Assembly (NCBI GenBank): GCA_903813345.2
Contig: CAIIXF020000001.1
Span: forward strand, 39,465,366 to 39,529,365
Source: Owenia fusiformis
Taxonomy: Eukaryota; Annelida; Polychaeta; Sabellida; Oweniidae
Direction: 5' to 3'
Length of the DNA: 64,000 nucleotides
Positions within the stretch are counted from its first letter, which is position 1, and each line of letters opens with the position of its first letter. Below the pieces are notes generated by a model. The model saw only the letters and a program-made list of their open reading frames with translations, ran no database searches and was not told the DNA's origin. Below, in pieces: positions 59,601 through 64,000 of the stretch. Both the position numbers and the translations under genes were made by a program.

Positions 59601-62532
59601 TTGCCATCACAATAGAGGAGACAAGTCCAGATGTTGGTTTCAAACCTGATGCAAAGCCATCTGATCCTAATGCAGGGGGAATAGACAATATGGTATGCTT
59701 TTTATAAATGATTCATTTCATTTTGAGACATTATTTAATATTGTCCTTAATTCCACCATCAAAAATTGACGAGTCAGCAATTGTAAAATTAATATAATTA
59801 TTGTATACTATGTTTGATTACATCAATGTTGAAATCATGGAATATTTTACAAATTTACAATGATCCCTAAGAATGAACATCTTACATGGAACCTCTTAAT
59901 AATTGTAACCTTATATGTGTTTATTAAGATTGCCAAATTGTAAAATCACATTTTATTTGTAAAAATGATCTAATTTCAAAGAGACTATAGACAAAATAAG
60001 ATGACATCTTTATATATGACAATATCTCATTTGATACATGCTATCTAAAGATGACATCTTTTTATATGACAATATCTCATTTGATACATGCTATCTAAAG
60101 ATGACATCTTTATATATGGCAATATCTCATTTGATACATGCTATCTAAAGATGACATCTTTATATATGGCAATATCTCATTTGATACATGCTATCTAAAG
60201 AGAACATCTTTATATATGACAATATTTCATTTGATACATGCTATCTAAAGATGACATCTTTATATATGGCAATATCTCATTTGATACATGCTATCTAAAG
60301 ATGACATCTTTATATATGGCAATATCTCATTTGATACATGCTATCTAAAGAGAACATCTTTATATATGACAATATTTCATTTAATACATGCTATCTAAAG
60401 GGTATAGAGACAGAAGAGGTTGATTATGTTGAGAGGGAAGTAATGTGTACCAAGAAGCGAGGTAAAAAGATGACAATCAATGAAATGGACCATCTAGACT
60501 GGTGGTCCAAGTATCATGCAACATGTAACGATTGGGAGAAGGTACAAATGGCCCATTATGAAATATGCATTTTGTTTTATATTCTAGAATGTGGCATGCT
60601 TAGAGTGCATAATTAAGCAATGCAATGTCATGCTGTGATAGTGTATGGTGCCTTGTTTCCCTTCCATTTATTCACTTACCCAATGAATAGGGAGAACATT
60701 AACAGAATGGCTTCTGAGGAGTAATTACTTTGAAAGAGGACTTCCTCATGGCATGTTATTTTTGCAAGCATCTTAATTTCTACAATAGGGCAATTCTTGA
60801 AATTACCATGCAGCAAATAAGTGATTTTACTATTTCAAATAGGAATGATATAGAATTTTCTGAATTTAACAAGCCCATGTATAAATTTGAAAAATCGCAT
60901 ATAAAAAAACAACTGATATCACATTTTGTGAATGATACTTTATAATAACATAAATCATAATTCAAATAACTTTCTCTTATTATCCTTTTCATCTCGTGAT
61001 TCTCTTCCTGATACTGCATTTTGTCCTGTCTACAACATTTCCGCATGTGCATCTGCTAAAGACAATACTAGATGATTCCATTTGAATGGCCTCTTTCTGT
61101 CAATTTTGAGTTTTATTCAAAATATGTACTTCATGCAATATAGTGTTTTTTCCTAAGTTGTATTAGTCTTTACTTAAATTCTTGCTCTTCATCATTTAGT
61201 CTCTAGCTCATTCCCATGCTGGATGCTATGATCAAGTCTTTCTTTGTCATTGTCTGCAAGTCAATGTCCATAGTTAAAGTTATTGATTGGTCTTGCTTTT
61301 AAGTTTTTTATAATGCATAGTATTTCTATATTTTATATTTTCCCTACTCTTCCGTATGGACCATGACCAAAATCAACTGAGGATGCAATGGGGACAGATT
61401 AGAGTTGCAATATATCAAGATTTGAATATAATTATTATAGCTTGTTGTGAACTGTTGTTAAGATATATAATCCAAATATTGTCTAGTCAGTATACAATAC
61501 AACCCTATATATAGTTGAGTTTGAGGGACAAAACATCTGTAATCACATATACCTTTTAACACATAAGCATTTCTCCAATCACATACTATATTATCAGAAA
61601 AACAATTCTCCAAAATTTTTAGATAAGGATTTATCCGTTTTGTTTTTGTCAATCAAAAGCTTCTGCTACGTATAGGTTGATCAGTGTTTTTTAGTATGGG
61701 TTGGATGGGTCTAGATCTGAAAAATCAAAGTCCAAGTTGAGCTAGACAGTACTTTGTATTGAGAGCGAAATTTTACCAAATGATGGCATTTGGCCAAATG
61801 AGGAGATCTTTGCAAAATACAACCATGACAGTGTGTAAAAACCAACTTACTGCATACCTAAAATGGAGTTATTTCAACTATAATTACAAGGTATTCCCAT
61901 ATATGCTCATGAAACTCATATCCAAAACCTCCCACAACATACAACCCTCATATAGTTTAGTTATATAGATGTCTCCTACATGTAGATATGGAGTGAATCT
62001 TTTCTTGTCTTTAATTGGCTAATTAGGGATTTGAGAGTCCAGATGAAGAGCCACTAGAGGAGGAAGAACAGGATGGTAGGAAACCGTCAAAAGAAGAAAT
62101 GGAGATACTTGATTGGTGGAGTAGGTACCACGCCTCCCTTAATGATTACGAGAAGGTATTTTTATGCATATTTACACAAAAATAGAGATTTTTGCTTATA
62201 GGTTGCATAATTCAACTCTTGCTTATTAGTATATTTTAGTAACTGCAGTTAATCTTCATTGATATACACATTATACAATTTTGCGTCTTTGCCATGAGAA
62301 AATGTTTCTTATGCATTTTATTCTGACATTTTTAGCTGTTCAAGAGTTTTGACGAAACTTTGATCTAGTACTATATGCTCCGCAGTTATTCTGCAGCAAA
62401 TTTGAAAAATTGAATTGTGAGACTAGTGCACATGCTTCATTAAAATATGACATGCTTATATTTCTTTTATTTTAACCACTCAAATCTGCACCTAACTAGG
62501 CACTACAAAGGCAACTTGCTAAAAGGAAGAAA
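32562..62532 (+). CDS. OTOF-like: Type II (otoferlin-like) ferlin, exons 1-30, 3' end beyond the window
   Basis: Ferlins are tail-anchored multi-C2 proteins that act in Ca2+-dependent membrane fusion; otoferlin serves synaptic-vesicle exocytosis in hair cells. Thirty GT-AG exons total 4260 bp, 1420 codons, with compatible phases and no stop. Domains: C2A about 1-120, C2B 199-305, FerI 305-355, C2C 365-500, FerA about 655-790, FerB 791-870, C2D about 915-1060, a further C2-like segment 1102-1200, then a Gly/Pro-rich and charged linker. FerB runs straight into C2D with no DysF domain, which marks type II (otoferlin/FER1L6 group) rather than dysferlin/myoferlin. In C2D, D935, D941, D997, D999 and E1005 occupy the usual Ca2+-ligand positions. 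Human otoferlin has about 2000 residues, so roughly 600 remain outside. Introns 6, 7, 9, 11, 12, 16, 18, 19, 24, 28 and 29 show nothing beyond AT-rich sequence. Confidence 0.95.
32641..34795 (+). other. Ferlin intron 1, with a 21-bp tandem repeat at 33530-33735
   Basis: About nine copies of CAATCAACTTATGGTACATG(T/C), some interrupted by TTGTACTTATGG. The rest is AT-rich with no recognised element. Confidence 0.8.
34796..34854 (+). CDS. OTOF-like: Ferlin exon 2 (C2A)
   Basis: After TTTTCAG, the codons read DYVQKSKIYRNIRNNGYFGE across the junction. The exon ends phase 0 before GTAAAC. It is the short beta-strand segment between the C2A start and the FEWPVA block. Confidence 0.85.
36927..38186 (-). 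mobile_element. 5'-truncated non-LTR retrotransposon (LINE) inserted in the mariner
   Basis: On the minus strand a frame of about 346 codons (stop at 37145) carries the C-terminal part of a non-LTR reverse transcriptase: a thumb-like block with EYKYLGLILTNN, LVSPILSYACEIWYD, and a terminal C-x2-C-x6-H-x4-C motif (CNTCKQIEDECHFLLTC). The catalytic Y-x-D-D region is missing, as expected from 5' truncation. The 3' end has AATAAA about 15 nt before the junction with mariner sequence. An open frame reading from 38308 begins with about 40 residues of antisense mariner and is chimeric only by position. Confidence 0.85.
37145..38186 (-). pseudogene. Reverse transcriptase C-terminal fragment of the LINE
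   Basis: About 346 codons remain open to a stop at 37145-37147, covering the post-catalytic region and the zinc-knuckle-like C-terminus described for the LINE. Fingers, palm and endonuclease are missing, so it cannot be functional. That the frame is still intact suggests a fairly recent insertion. Confidence 0.8.
39078..39166 (+). CDS. OTOF-like: Ferlin exon 3 (C2A)
   Basis: Acceptor TTTTTCAG, donor GTAAGT. It encodes SFEWPVARAIEG and KLYNHNKYLSNK, matching the F-x-WPVA block of otoferlin C2A. It ends phase 2. Confidence 0.9.
39391..39527 (+). CDS. OTOF-like: Ferlin exon 4 (C2A)
   Basis: Acceptor GGCTTGCAG. It encodes LVATYTIWLQEVAKTGHISL through YELKYYNP, the last strands of C2A. It ends phase 1. 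Confidence 0.9.
39960..40423 (+). repeat. 58-bp tandem array copying the exon 5 acceptor and exon start
   Basis: Eight in-register units begin at 39960, 40018, 40076, 40134, 40192, 40250, 40308 and 40366, exactly 58 bp apart. Each unit holds the first ~50 bp of exon 5 (ATGGGTCTATAGGTGATTGG and on) followed by a pyrimidine-rich GTGTTTCAG. Only the last unit continues into the full exon. AG is intact in units 1, 4, 5, 6, 7 and 8; units 2 and 3 have GTTTGAT instead. Since 58 is not a multiple of three, using an upstream acceptor soon meets a TGA. Confidence 0.95.
40366..40483 (+). CDS. OTOF-like: Ferlin exon 5 (end of C2A, acidic linker)
   Basis: The acceptor is GTGTTTTAG and the donor GTAAGT. 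It encodes DGSIGDWNMDQF and an acidic tail (WQDDDELDSVDN). The D-G-x-x-G-x-W block matches otoferlin after C2A. It ends phase 2. The first ~50 bp are the last unit of the 58-bp array. Confidence 0.88.
40959..41454. mobile_element. MITE-like element in ferlin intron 5
   Basis: GCCGTATTCGCCGTAATAAG on the left faces TTATTACGGCGATTACGG on the right, about 500 bp apart. The termini are inverted with a few mismatches. No transposase; short frames inside (40776-41204) are not supported as genes. Confidence 0.65.
41546..41608 (+). CDS. OTOF-like: Ferlin exon 6 (acidic linker, NAGNAG acceptor)
   Basis: The acceptor region reads TCCAGCAGTG, two AGs three bases apart (exon start 41546 or 41549). Both keep the frame and differ by one Ser. 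It encodes DSVNDSVDDENAMITEPLIP and ends phase 2. Confidence 0.8.
42699..42747 (+). CDS. OTOF-like: Ferlin exon 7 (linker to C2B)
   Basis: Acceptor GTTTTTAG, donor GTAAAT. It encodes RRNDITDVNSVQVRDFQ, leading into the first strand of C2B. It ends phase 0. Confidence 0.83.
43111..43242 (+). CDS. OTOF-like: Ferlin exon 8 (C2B)
   Basis: Acceptor TATGTTTAG, donor GTAGGT. It encodes VSVNIVEGQQLVGMDIDPVV and STNNPYYNE, a close match to the otoferlin/FER1L6 C2B (E-x-RQLVG-x-x-x-DPVV). Phase 0 at both ends. Confidence 0.93.
43330..44780 (+). repeat. 41-bp minisatellite, about 35 copies, ferlin intron 8
   Basis: The unit contains GTTGACCATTAGATCTCCTC, then CTGTGTGGGTCCATGTCA. Copies are almost identical; common variants are CATGG, CAGGG and CATGTG at the unit junction and TGTTTGGG for TGTGTGGG. 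A diverged founder-like copy lies at about 43290-43330. Confidence 0.95.
45066..45128 (+). CDS. OTOF-like: Ferlin exon 9 (C2B)
   Basis: Acceptor TTTTTTCAG, donor GTAAGT. It encodes YFVFDFHAAPSFVFDQVISL, the YFVFDF block of C2B. Phase 0-0. Confidence 0.93.
45494..45608 (+). CDS. OTOF-like: Ferlin exon 10 (C2B)
   Basis: Acceptor AATTCTAG, donor GTACCG. It encodes VMHSYNLPGREYTKAV and GNVIGAFKIDAGMVYSAT, the G-x-F-K-x-D-x-G-x-VY block. It ends phase 1. Confidence 0.9.
45652..48167. mobile_element. 2.5-kb CAGGCCCGTA element, non-autonomous, with a nested foldback
   Basis: It starts CAGGCCCGTAAGAC and ends CTGACGGGCCTG. ATAAT lies directly outside both ends (45647-45651 and 48168-48172), a likely 5-bp target-site duplication. 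The interior has degenerate ~150-270 bp tandem units marked by TCTGGGCACTTTTAAAGTG and AGAGGGGGAG. No transposase is seen. A foldback (45822-46920) sits inside. The short MITE at 31407-31594 shares the termini and the 5-bp duplication length. Confidence 0.8.
45822..46920. mobile_element. 1.1-kb foldback nested in the CAGGCCC element
   Basis: TAGTACCCCGGACAGGTTG at the left is matched by CAACCTGTCCGGGGTACTA at the right. The arms extend about 400 bp inward (shared ACAACCATTCTTATTGAAAT, AATTATGNCTGAT and CTCTGGGTC) with moderate divergence; the loop is about 300 bp. No protein is encoded; frames at 45842 and 46900 are mirror images of each other. Confidence 0.85.
48543..48699 (+). CDS. OTOF-like: Ferlin exon 11 (FerI)
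   Basis: Acceptor GAATTCAG, donor GTAAGT. It encodes FYHKWAALIDPKDINGGIKG and VVGKGDKIKVP, the FerI segment that follows C2B in all ferlins (HKWA-x-L-x-DP, KGY-x-K-x-D). It ends phase 2. Confidence 0.93.
49155..49528 (+). CDS. OTOF-like: Ferlin exon 12 (C2C)
   Basis: Acceptor CAATTTCAG, donor GTATGA. This large exon encodes NLLIPKGTTADRQ, KAEDLPKMDSGIVANLKK, YIDPFVRVSFAG, FTDMFPPLCNRM and THFLDLEKMSNDG, nearly all of C2C. The DSDAMMDD loop supplies acidic residues at the Ca2+-loop position. It ends phase 1. Confidence 0.95.
49844..50064 (+). CDS. OTOF-like: Ferlin exon 13 (after C2C)
   Basis: Acceptor CTTGTAG, donor GTACAT. It encodes GFLPTFGPSWIYMYGNTRKY and YRGRILLSVKTEI, the GFLPT-x-GP-x-W block of type II ferlins. 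It ends phase 0. Confidence 0.94.
50205..50331 (+). CDS. OTOF-like: Ferlin exon 14
   Basis: Acceptor TTTATAG, donor GTGAGT. It encodes EDFFLFGSLLEATMIKKEIG and PIYFEFSMG, matching E-x-F-x-LFGA-x-x-EA-x-MID in otoferlin. It ends phase 1. Confidence 0.93.
50870..51160 (+). repeat. Two diverged ~157-bp units related to the 7465-8915 element
   Basis: GCCATTTTGGATTT at about 50978 and 51134, with GACTTGTCTACAGGTTTCCAG and GATTAGTTTTTGGGCA, match the internal units of the 7.5-8.9 kb element. The element ends are not present. Confidence 0.7.
51295..51434. mobile_element. ~140-bp MITE-like hairpin in ferlin intron 14
   Basis: GGGTCACATATGCCCCGAT and ATCGGAGCAAATGTGACC face each other; the centre contains a second short inverted pair (TTGTTCAATATTG / TTGAACAAAATATTC). 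Confidence 0.6.
51538..52134 (+). repeat. Dispersed ATTATCCCA...GAACGAAG family, copy 2
   Basis: It begins ATTATCCCAACGAACGAGAT with a short duplication of AACGAACGA, continues with GTAGGGATATAGTGAAGCCC and a TCTGTCC run, and ends TTGTTCGTTGGGATTTGCTAC. The ends are inverted at AACGAACG / CGTTCGTT. Non-coding; lies in ferlin intron 14. Confidence 0.8.
52388..53124 (+). repeat. 54-bp tandem array copying the exon 15 acceptor and exon start
   Basis: About 13 units, mostly 54 bp (18 codons), run up to and into exon 15. Each has TTTTACTTTCAG-like sequence followed by CTATTGTTGTAAATG(A/G)TTCC; the true exon reads GTATTGTTGGAAATGATCTG. AG is present at unit ends 52410, 52518, 52647, 52701, 52755, 52861, 52886 and 52994, and is AA at 52464, 52593, 52940 and 53048. 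From the AG at 52994 the frame stays open for 36 codons into exon 15. Confidence 0.93.
53103..53386 (+). CDS. OTOF-like: Ferlin exon 15 (linker, start of FerA)
   Basis: Acceptor TTACTTACAG, donor GTTAGC after AAAATG. It encodes GIVGNDLDKKP, an acidic run (GDDDDDEEG), YYHMPYSGDKPCVYLRG and NRKRLYNTNAIEKIYKKM, the KPC-x-Y ... RRLYN segment that leads into FerA. It ends phase 0. Confidence 0.92.
53447..53700. mobile_element. Nested hairpins in ferlin intron 15
   Basis: GAATGATTTGAAGTGCAATA (53447) pairs with TATTGCACTTCAAATCATTC (ends 53573); a second pair, CTGTATTGCTACTGAGAATG and ATCTCAGTGGCAATACAG, lies at about 53607-53697. Both carry CTGTATTGC-type words, so they may be one composite MITE. 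Confidence 0.7.
53896..54084 (+). CDS. OTOF-like: Ferlin exon 16 (FerA)
   Basis: Acceptor TTTTACAG, donor GTAAGT. It encodes DEGLEELTMMLALEKKYPER and RLRGIVAELILSCERYV, matching the YPERRLRG block of otoferlin FerA, a four-helix membrane-interacting domain. Phase 0-0. Confidence 0.94.
54389..54505 (+). CDS. OTOF-like: Ferlin exon 17 (FerA)
   Basis: Acceptor TTTTGCAG, donor GTATGA. It encodes a Lys-rich helix and AMAKKLKFLADE, matching the KLRFLADE block before FerB. Phase 0-0. Confidence 0.94.
54768..54920 (+). CDS. OTOF-like: Ferlin exon 18 (FerB)
   Basis: Acceptor TTTGTAG, donor GTAAGA. It encodes PQHVLPDVFIWMIQNGKRIA and RIPAKELIYS through KVQTLFLR. PQH-x-x-PD-x-FIWM is the FerB signature. 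Phase 0-0. Confidence 0.95.
55440..55472 (+). CDS. OTOF-like: Ferlin exon 19 (33-bp microexon)
   Basis: Acceptor AATTTATAG, donor GTAAGT. It encodes DGKFDQLTQRV. It is phase 0-0, so it can be skipped without a frameshift. In vertebrate otoferlin the flanking exons join closely here (LFLK then LPGKR), so this may be an optional insert. Confidence 0.65.
56372..56428 (+). CDS. OTOF-like: Ferlin exon 20 (end of FerB)
   Basis: Acceptor ATATTTTAG, donor GTAAAT. It encodes LPGVLTTVPNGWAIQAKLQ, matching the LPGK...GW-x-VQAK segment. Phase 0-0. Confidence 0.92.
56600..56726 (+). CDS. OTOF-like: Ferlin exon 21 (FerB-C2D joint, no DysF)
   Basis: Acceptor TCTCTGAAG, donor GTAAGA. It encodes VYFWLGVYKNKRTYLDGLPK and TLPPTVIQYK, leading straight to C2D. 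In dysferlin-type proteins a DysF domain would sit here. It ends phase 1. Confidence 0.93.
56899..57158 (+). CDS. OTOF-like: Ferlin exon 22 (C2D)
   Basis: Acceptor ATTTACAG, donor GTAAGA. It encodes KQVFQLRAYIYRARGLIGSD, DTGLSDPFARV, TLNPLWEE and VMVEIYDWDHV. It holds four of the five C2D Ca2+-ligand residues (D935, D941, D997, D999). It ends phase 0. Confidence 0.96.
57429..57455 (+). repeat. (CAAT)n microsatellite, ferlin intron 22
   Basis: About six CAAT units. No other feature is seen in this intron. Confidence 0.8.
57679..57840 (+). CDS. OTOF-like: Ferlin exon 23 (C2D end)
   Basis: Acceptor TTTTACAG, donor GTAAGA. It encodes GDPEFIGRTIAVPAVKLA and GGQILASFELLQ, the last strands of C2D, with E1005 as the fifth acidic ligand. 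Phase 0-0. Confidence 0.95.
57880..57985 (+). repeat. ~29-bp tandem repeat, ferlin intron 23
   Basis: Three to four copies of GTGCTGAGTTGCAATCTGT, diverging to the right. Confidence 0.75.
58042..58179 (+). CDS. OTOF-like: Ferlin exon 24
   Basis: Acceptor TTTACATGTAG, donor GTATGT. It encodes GSKHLPLPEVLN and EPIYSIPPSILPNLVSYRIE, the P-x-x-IRPVLSKYRVE-like joint before the next C2 segment. Phase 0-0. Confidence 0.92.
58382..58546 (+). CDS. OTOF-like: Ferlin exon 25 (C2-like segment)
   Basis: Acceptor TTTCTTTTAG, donor GTAAGC. It encodes TLFWGVRLMRRVQLLSVSSP and RVDIECNG, matching LFWG-x-R-x-x-K-x-V in otoferlin and FER1L6. Phase 0-0. Confidence 0.95.
58815..58972 (+). repeat. 17-bp tandem repeat, ferlin intron 25
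   Basis: About seven copies of ACCATATACATGTATGT, in two blocks split by a copy of CAGTTTTAAATATACCACAT. Confidence 0.9.
59001..59337 (+). CDS. OTOF-like: Ferlin exon 26 (C2-like end, Gly/Pro linker)
   Basis: Acceptor TCTCATGTAG, donor GTATTA. It encodes DLPENLSYWPPIVIHCVDCR and LVGTATV, then a low-complexity linker rich in Gly, Pro and Asn (TPPGGPAPPPG; three N-G-x repeats). The linker is unlike vertebrate otoferlin at this place. It ends phase 1. Confidence 0.92.
59541..59692 (+). CDS. OTOF-like: Ferlin exon 27 (linker)
   Basis: Acceptor ATGCATGCAG, donor GTATGC. It encodes a polar, disordered-looking stretch (GKSNKGSHAGSVKGD; ITIEETSPDV). It was assigned by phase fit (1 in, 0 out) and splice signals more than by homology. 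Confidence 0.82.
60001..60400 (+). repeat. 50-bp tandem array ending at the exon 28 acceptor
   Basis: Eight units of exactly 50 bp end with CATGCTATCTAAAG at 60050, 60100, 60150, 60200, 60250, 60300, 60350 and 60400. The last AG is the exon 28 acceptor, so every unit carries the same 3' splice-site sequence. Unlike the 58-bp and 54-bp arrays, the exon start is not copied. Use of an earlier AG meets the TAA in CTATCTAAAG. Confidence 0.95.
60401..60541 (+). CDS. OTOF-like: Ferlin exon 28 (first DWWSKYHA exon)
   Basis: Acceptor CTATCTAAAG (weak pyrimidine tract), donor GTACAA. It encodes GIETEEVDYVERE, a Lys-rich segment and LDWWSKYHATCNDWEK. LDWWSKY-x-A occurs once in vertebrate otoferlin; here exon 29 repeats it. 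Phase 0-0, 141 bp. Confidence 0.88.
62027..62155 (+). CDS. OTOF-like: Ferlin exon 29 (second DWWSRYHA exon)
   Basis: Acceptor GCTAATTAG, donor GTATTT. It encodes GFESPDEEPLEEEEQDG and LDWWSRYHASLNDYEK. It aligns end to end with exon 28 (G-x-E start, acidic then basic, DWWS(K/R)YHA, ND-x-EK end). Phase 0-0, 129 bp. Confidence 0.9.
62500..62532 (+). CDS. OTOF-like: Ferlin exon 30 (33-bp basic microexon)
   Basis: Acceptor CCTAACTAG, donor GTAAGT. It encodes ALQRQLAKRKK, continuing the helix after NDYEK; vertebrate otoferlin also has a Lys-rich stretch soon after DWWSKY. Phase 0-0. It is the last exon found in the window. Confidence 0.75.
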
Positions 62533-62872
62533 GTAAGTACACACATTAGTCATATGTAAAGTATTGTTTCAAGCCCTTGTGACAACCCCGACACATCTCG
62601 CCTCCAAAATGTGAAGTTTATAGGTGAGGGGGGGGGGTCCAAAGACTTGATACAGGACTTACACGGGTAGGATGCAATGGATTATAGGTCCCATTTAAAT
62701 TTTTTGTTGATGCAAATCAGGACCATTGTTACATCACCCAATATAGTACTATAATTCCTTGCATACTACTTGGGTACATAAAACTAATTAAACGCTTATG
62801 CACAAATGTTGACATTTCTGTGTGATATTGATTCCAGGCATACACATGTATATTATCCAATCATATTGTTTT

Positions 62873-63549
62873 ATTATCCCCAACGAACGAAGTTCAGTAG
62901 GGATATAGTTTCAGTACGGATATAGTGAAGCCCGTCCGTCAGTCAGTCCATCAGTCCGTCTGTCCGTCTGTCTGTCCTGAGGAAAACTCAAATACTAGTA
63001 GACGGATTTTGTTCATATTTGGTTGAAAGATTTATATTGGTTAATAGGTTGTAGACAACAAAAAAATTTCCAAGATGACTGTTTTTTCATTTTAAACCAA
63101 AGTAATAAATATTATTGTTTGAAATTTTGGTTCTATATACAACATCTATCTATTCATATATATTCCGAGTTTTTCACCATGACCCTCTGGGACCGTGTAT
63201 GGGGGGTCGGGAAAACAGTAATTTGCGTTCATTTTGAAATCTTTCTTTCTTTATTTGGGATTTCACAATAATTTTCTGATCTCTTCGAAGTATGACTATA
63301 TTATTCTCAAATTGAAGAAAGTTTAGGACAGATCAGTGTTATGGTATTGTTTTCCTGATTTGTGCCTCAGAAAATTCAAATTGTCTTGATTATTTGTGCC
63401 TTTGAAACTCTTAAATGGTCACCCGAGTACTTAAATTGGTAGACATTCTTATATATCTAATGTTTGTATATTTTGTGACAAATACAGATTCATGTATATT
63501 ATTGTGTTTGTTGGGACTTGCTACTCCGTGGAGCTGCCGTCTTCTAGTT
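62873..63549 (+). repeat. Dispersed ATTATCCCA...GAACGAAG family, copy 3
   Basis: It begins ATTATCCCCAACGAACGAAG, with a partial repeat of TCAGTA(G/C)GGATATAGT, then CCGTC/TCTGTC runs, and ends GTTTGTTGGGACTTGCTACT. Non-coding; in the ferlin intron after exon 30. Confidence 0.8.
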
Positions 63550-63712
63550 CCTTAAAGGAATATTCCTTGCCAAACCATCTCTCTCCTCATATGGTAGCTA
63601 TAACCATACATATGCTTGCCATGTTTAGCAAAACACGCAAAAATGTTTTGATATGGTCAAATTTGATCATTTAGAAATGTGATGCTCAATTCCAGTAAGC
63701 TGCCATCTTTTA

Positions 63713-64000
63713 AAAGTTCACACAGGAAGTGATGTCATCGACTCTCAACTTTGCATATAGCATTAGGTGAGGAGCTATTAAGAATTACAAAATCAGCTAA
63801 ATATTCTTTTTCAACTTTGTATCTTATTTAATCCTTCTGAAAATCTCTTCTTTTATTCTAAGTTGACAAGCCCTGAAAATATTTTTGCACAGAAAGTAAT
63901 GATCACTTGTCTAGAAGTGATTTTGTGCTACTTTCCTATACTGTTATGGGCAAGGTTATATAAGTTGAGAGTTGATGACATCACTTCCTGCAAGAACTCT
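63713..64000. mobile_element. Foldback MITE reaching the window end
   Basis: AGTTCACACAGGAAGTGATG (about 63715) is matched by CATCACTTCCTGCAAGAACT at 63980-63999; inner arms share ATGTCATCNACTCTCAACTT. About 285 bp long; the right end may extend past the window. Confidence 0.75.

Overview
The window is AT-rich animal DNA with split genes, GT-AG introns, many minisatellites and many short DNA-transposon relics. I read it as a marine invertebrate, most likely a lophotrochozoan such as a mollusc. The reasons are the gene structures, the frequent ACATGTA-type words, and dispersed repeats opening with ATTATCCCAACGAACGAAG, which I associate with molluscan genomes. The species call is inference only.

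Three protein-coding genes can be supported. (1) At the left edge on the minus strand (1-401) lies the start of a secreted or membrane protein with a signal peptide; it runs off the window. (2) At 23032-25458 (minus) is an intronless class A (rhodopsin-like) GPCR of 808 residues. More than half of it is a third intracellular loop built from 22 tandem copies of a 19-residue unit (a 57-bp minisatellite). Its stop codon abuts a second, 21-bp minisatellite of about 54 copies. (3) From 32562 to 62532 (plus) lie 30 consecutive coding exons (4260 bp, 1420 codons, all phases compatible) of a type II, otoferlin-like ferlin. They start at the true initiator codon and run through C2A, C2B, FerI, C2C, FerA, FerB and C2D into the linker before the last C2 domains. 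The 3' exons with the last C2 domains and the membrane anchor lie beyond the window.

Layout: 1-401 edge gene; 402-21.9 kb intergenic, with a degraded mariner (5566-6634), a 1.45-kb repeat element (7465-8915), a foldback MITE (12463-13029), a 104-bp satellite (13791-14936) and a 31-bp minisatellite (16141-17578); 21.9-25.5 kb GPCR plus its 3' minisatellite; 26407-30308 a 3.9-kb near-perfect inverted repeat with a CCG/CGG stem and an apparent 6-bp target-site duplication; 32.5-64 kb the ferlin gene.

The ferlin introns carry a LINE fragment nested in a mariner element, a foldback nested in a CAGGCCC-ended element, a 41-bp minisatellite of about 35 copies and several MITEs. Most unusual are three tandem arrays that end exactly at a 3' splice site (before exons 5, 15 and 28), so the acceptor, and in two cases the start of the exon, is copied many times upstream of the real exon.

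The three genes show no shared pathway. The theme of the window is tandem-repeat amplification in and around coding sequence: inside the GPCR loop, across ferlin splice acceptors, and as a duplicated ferlin exon (exons 28 and 29).
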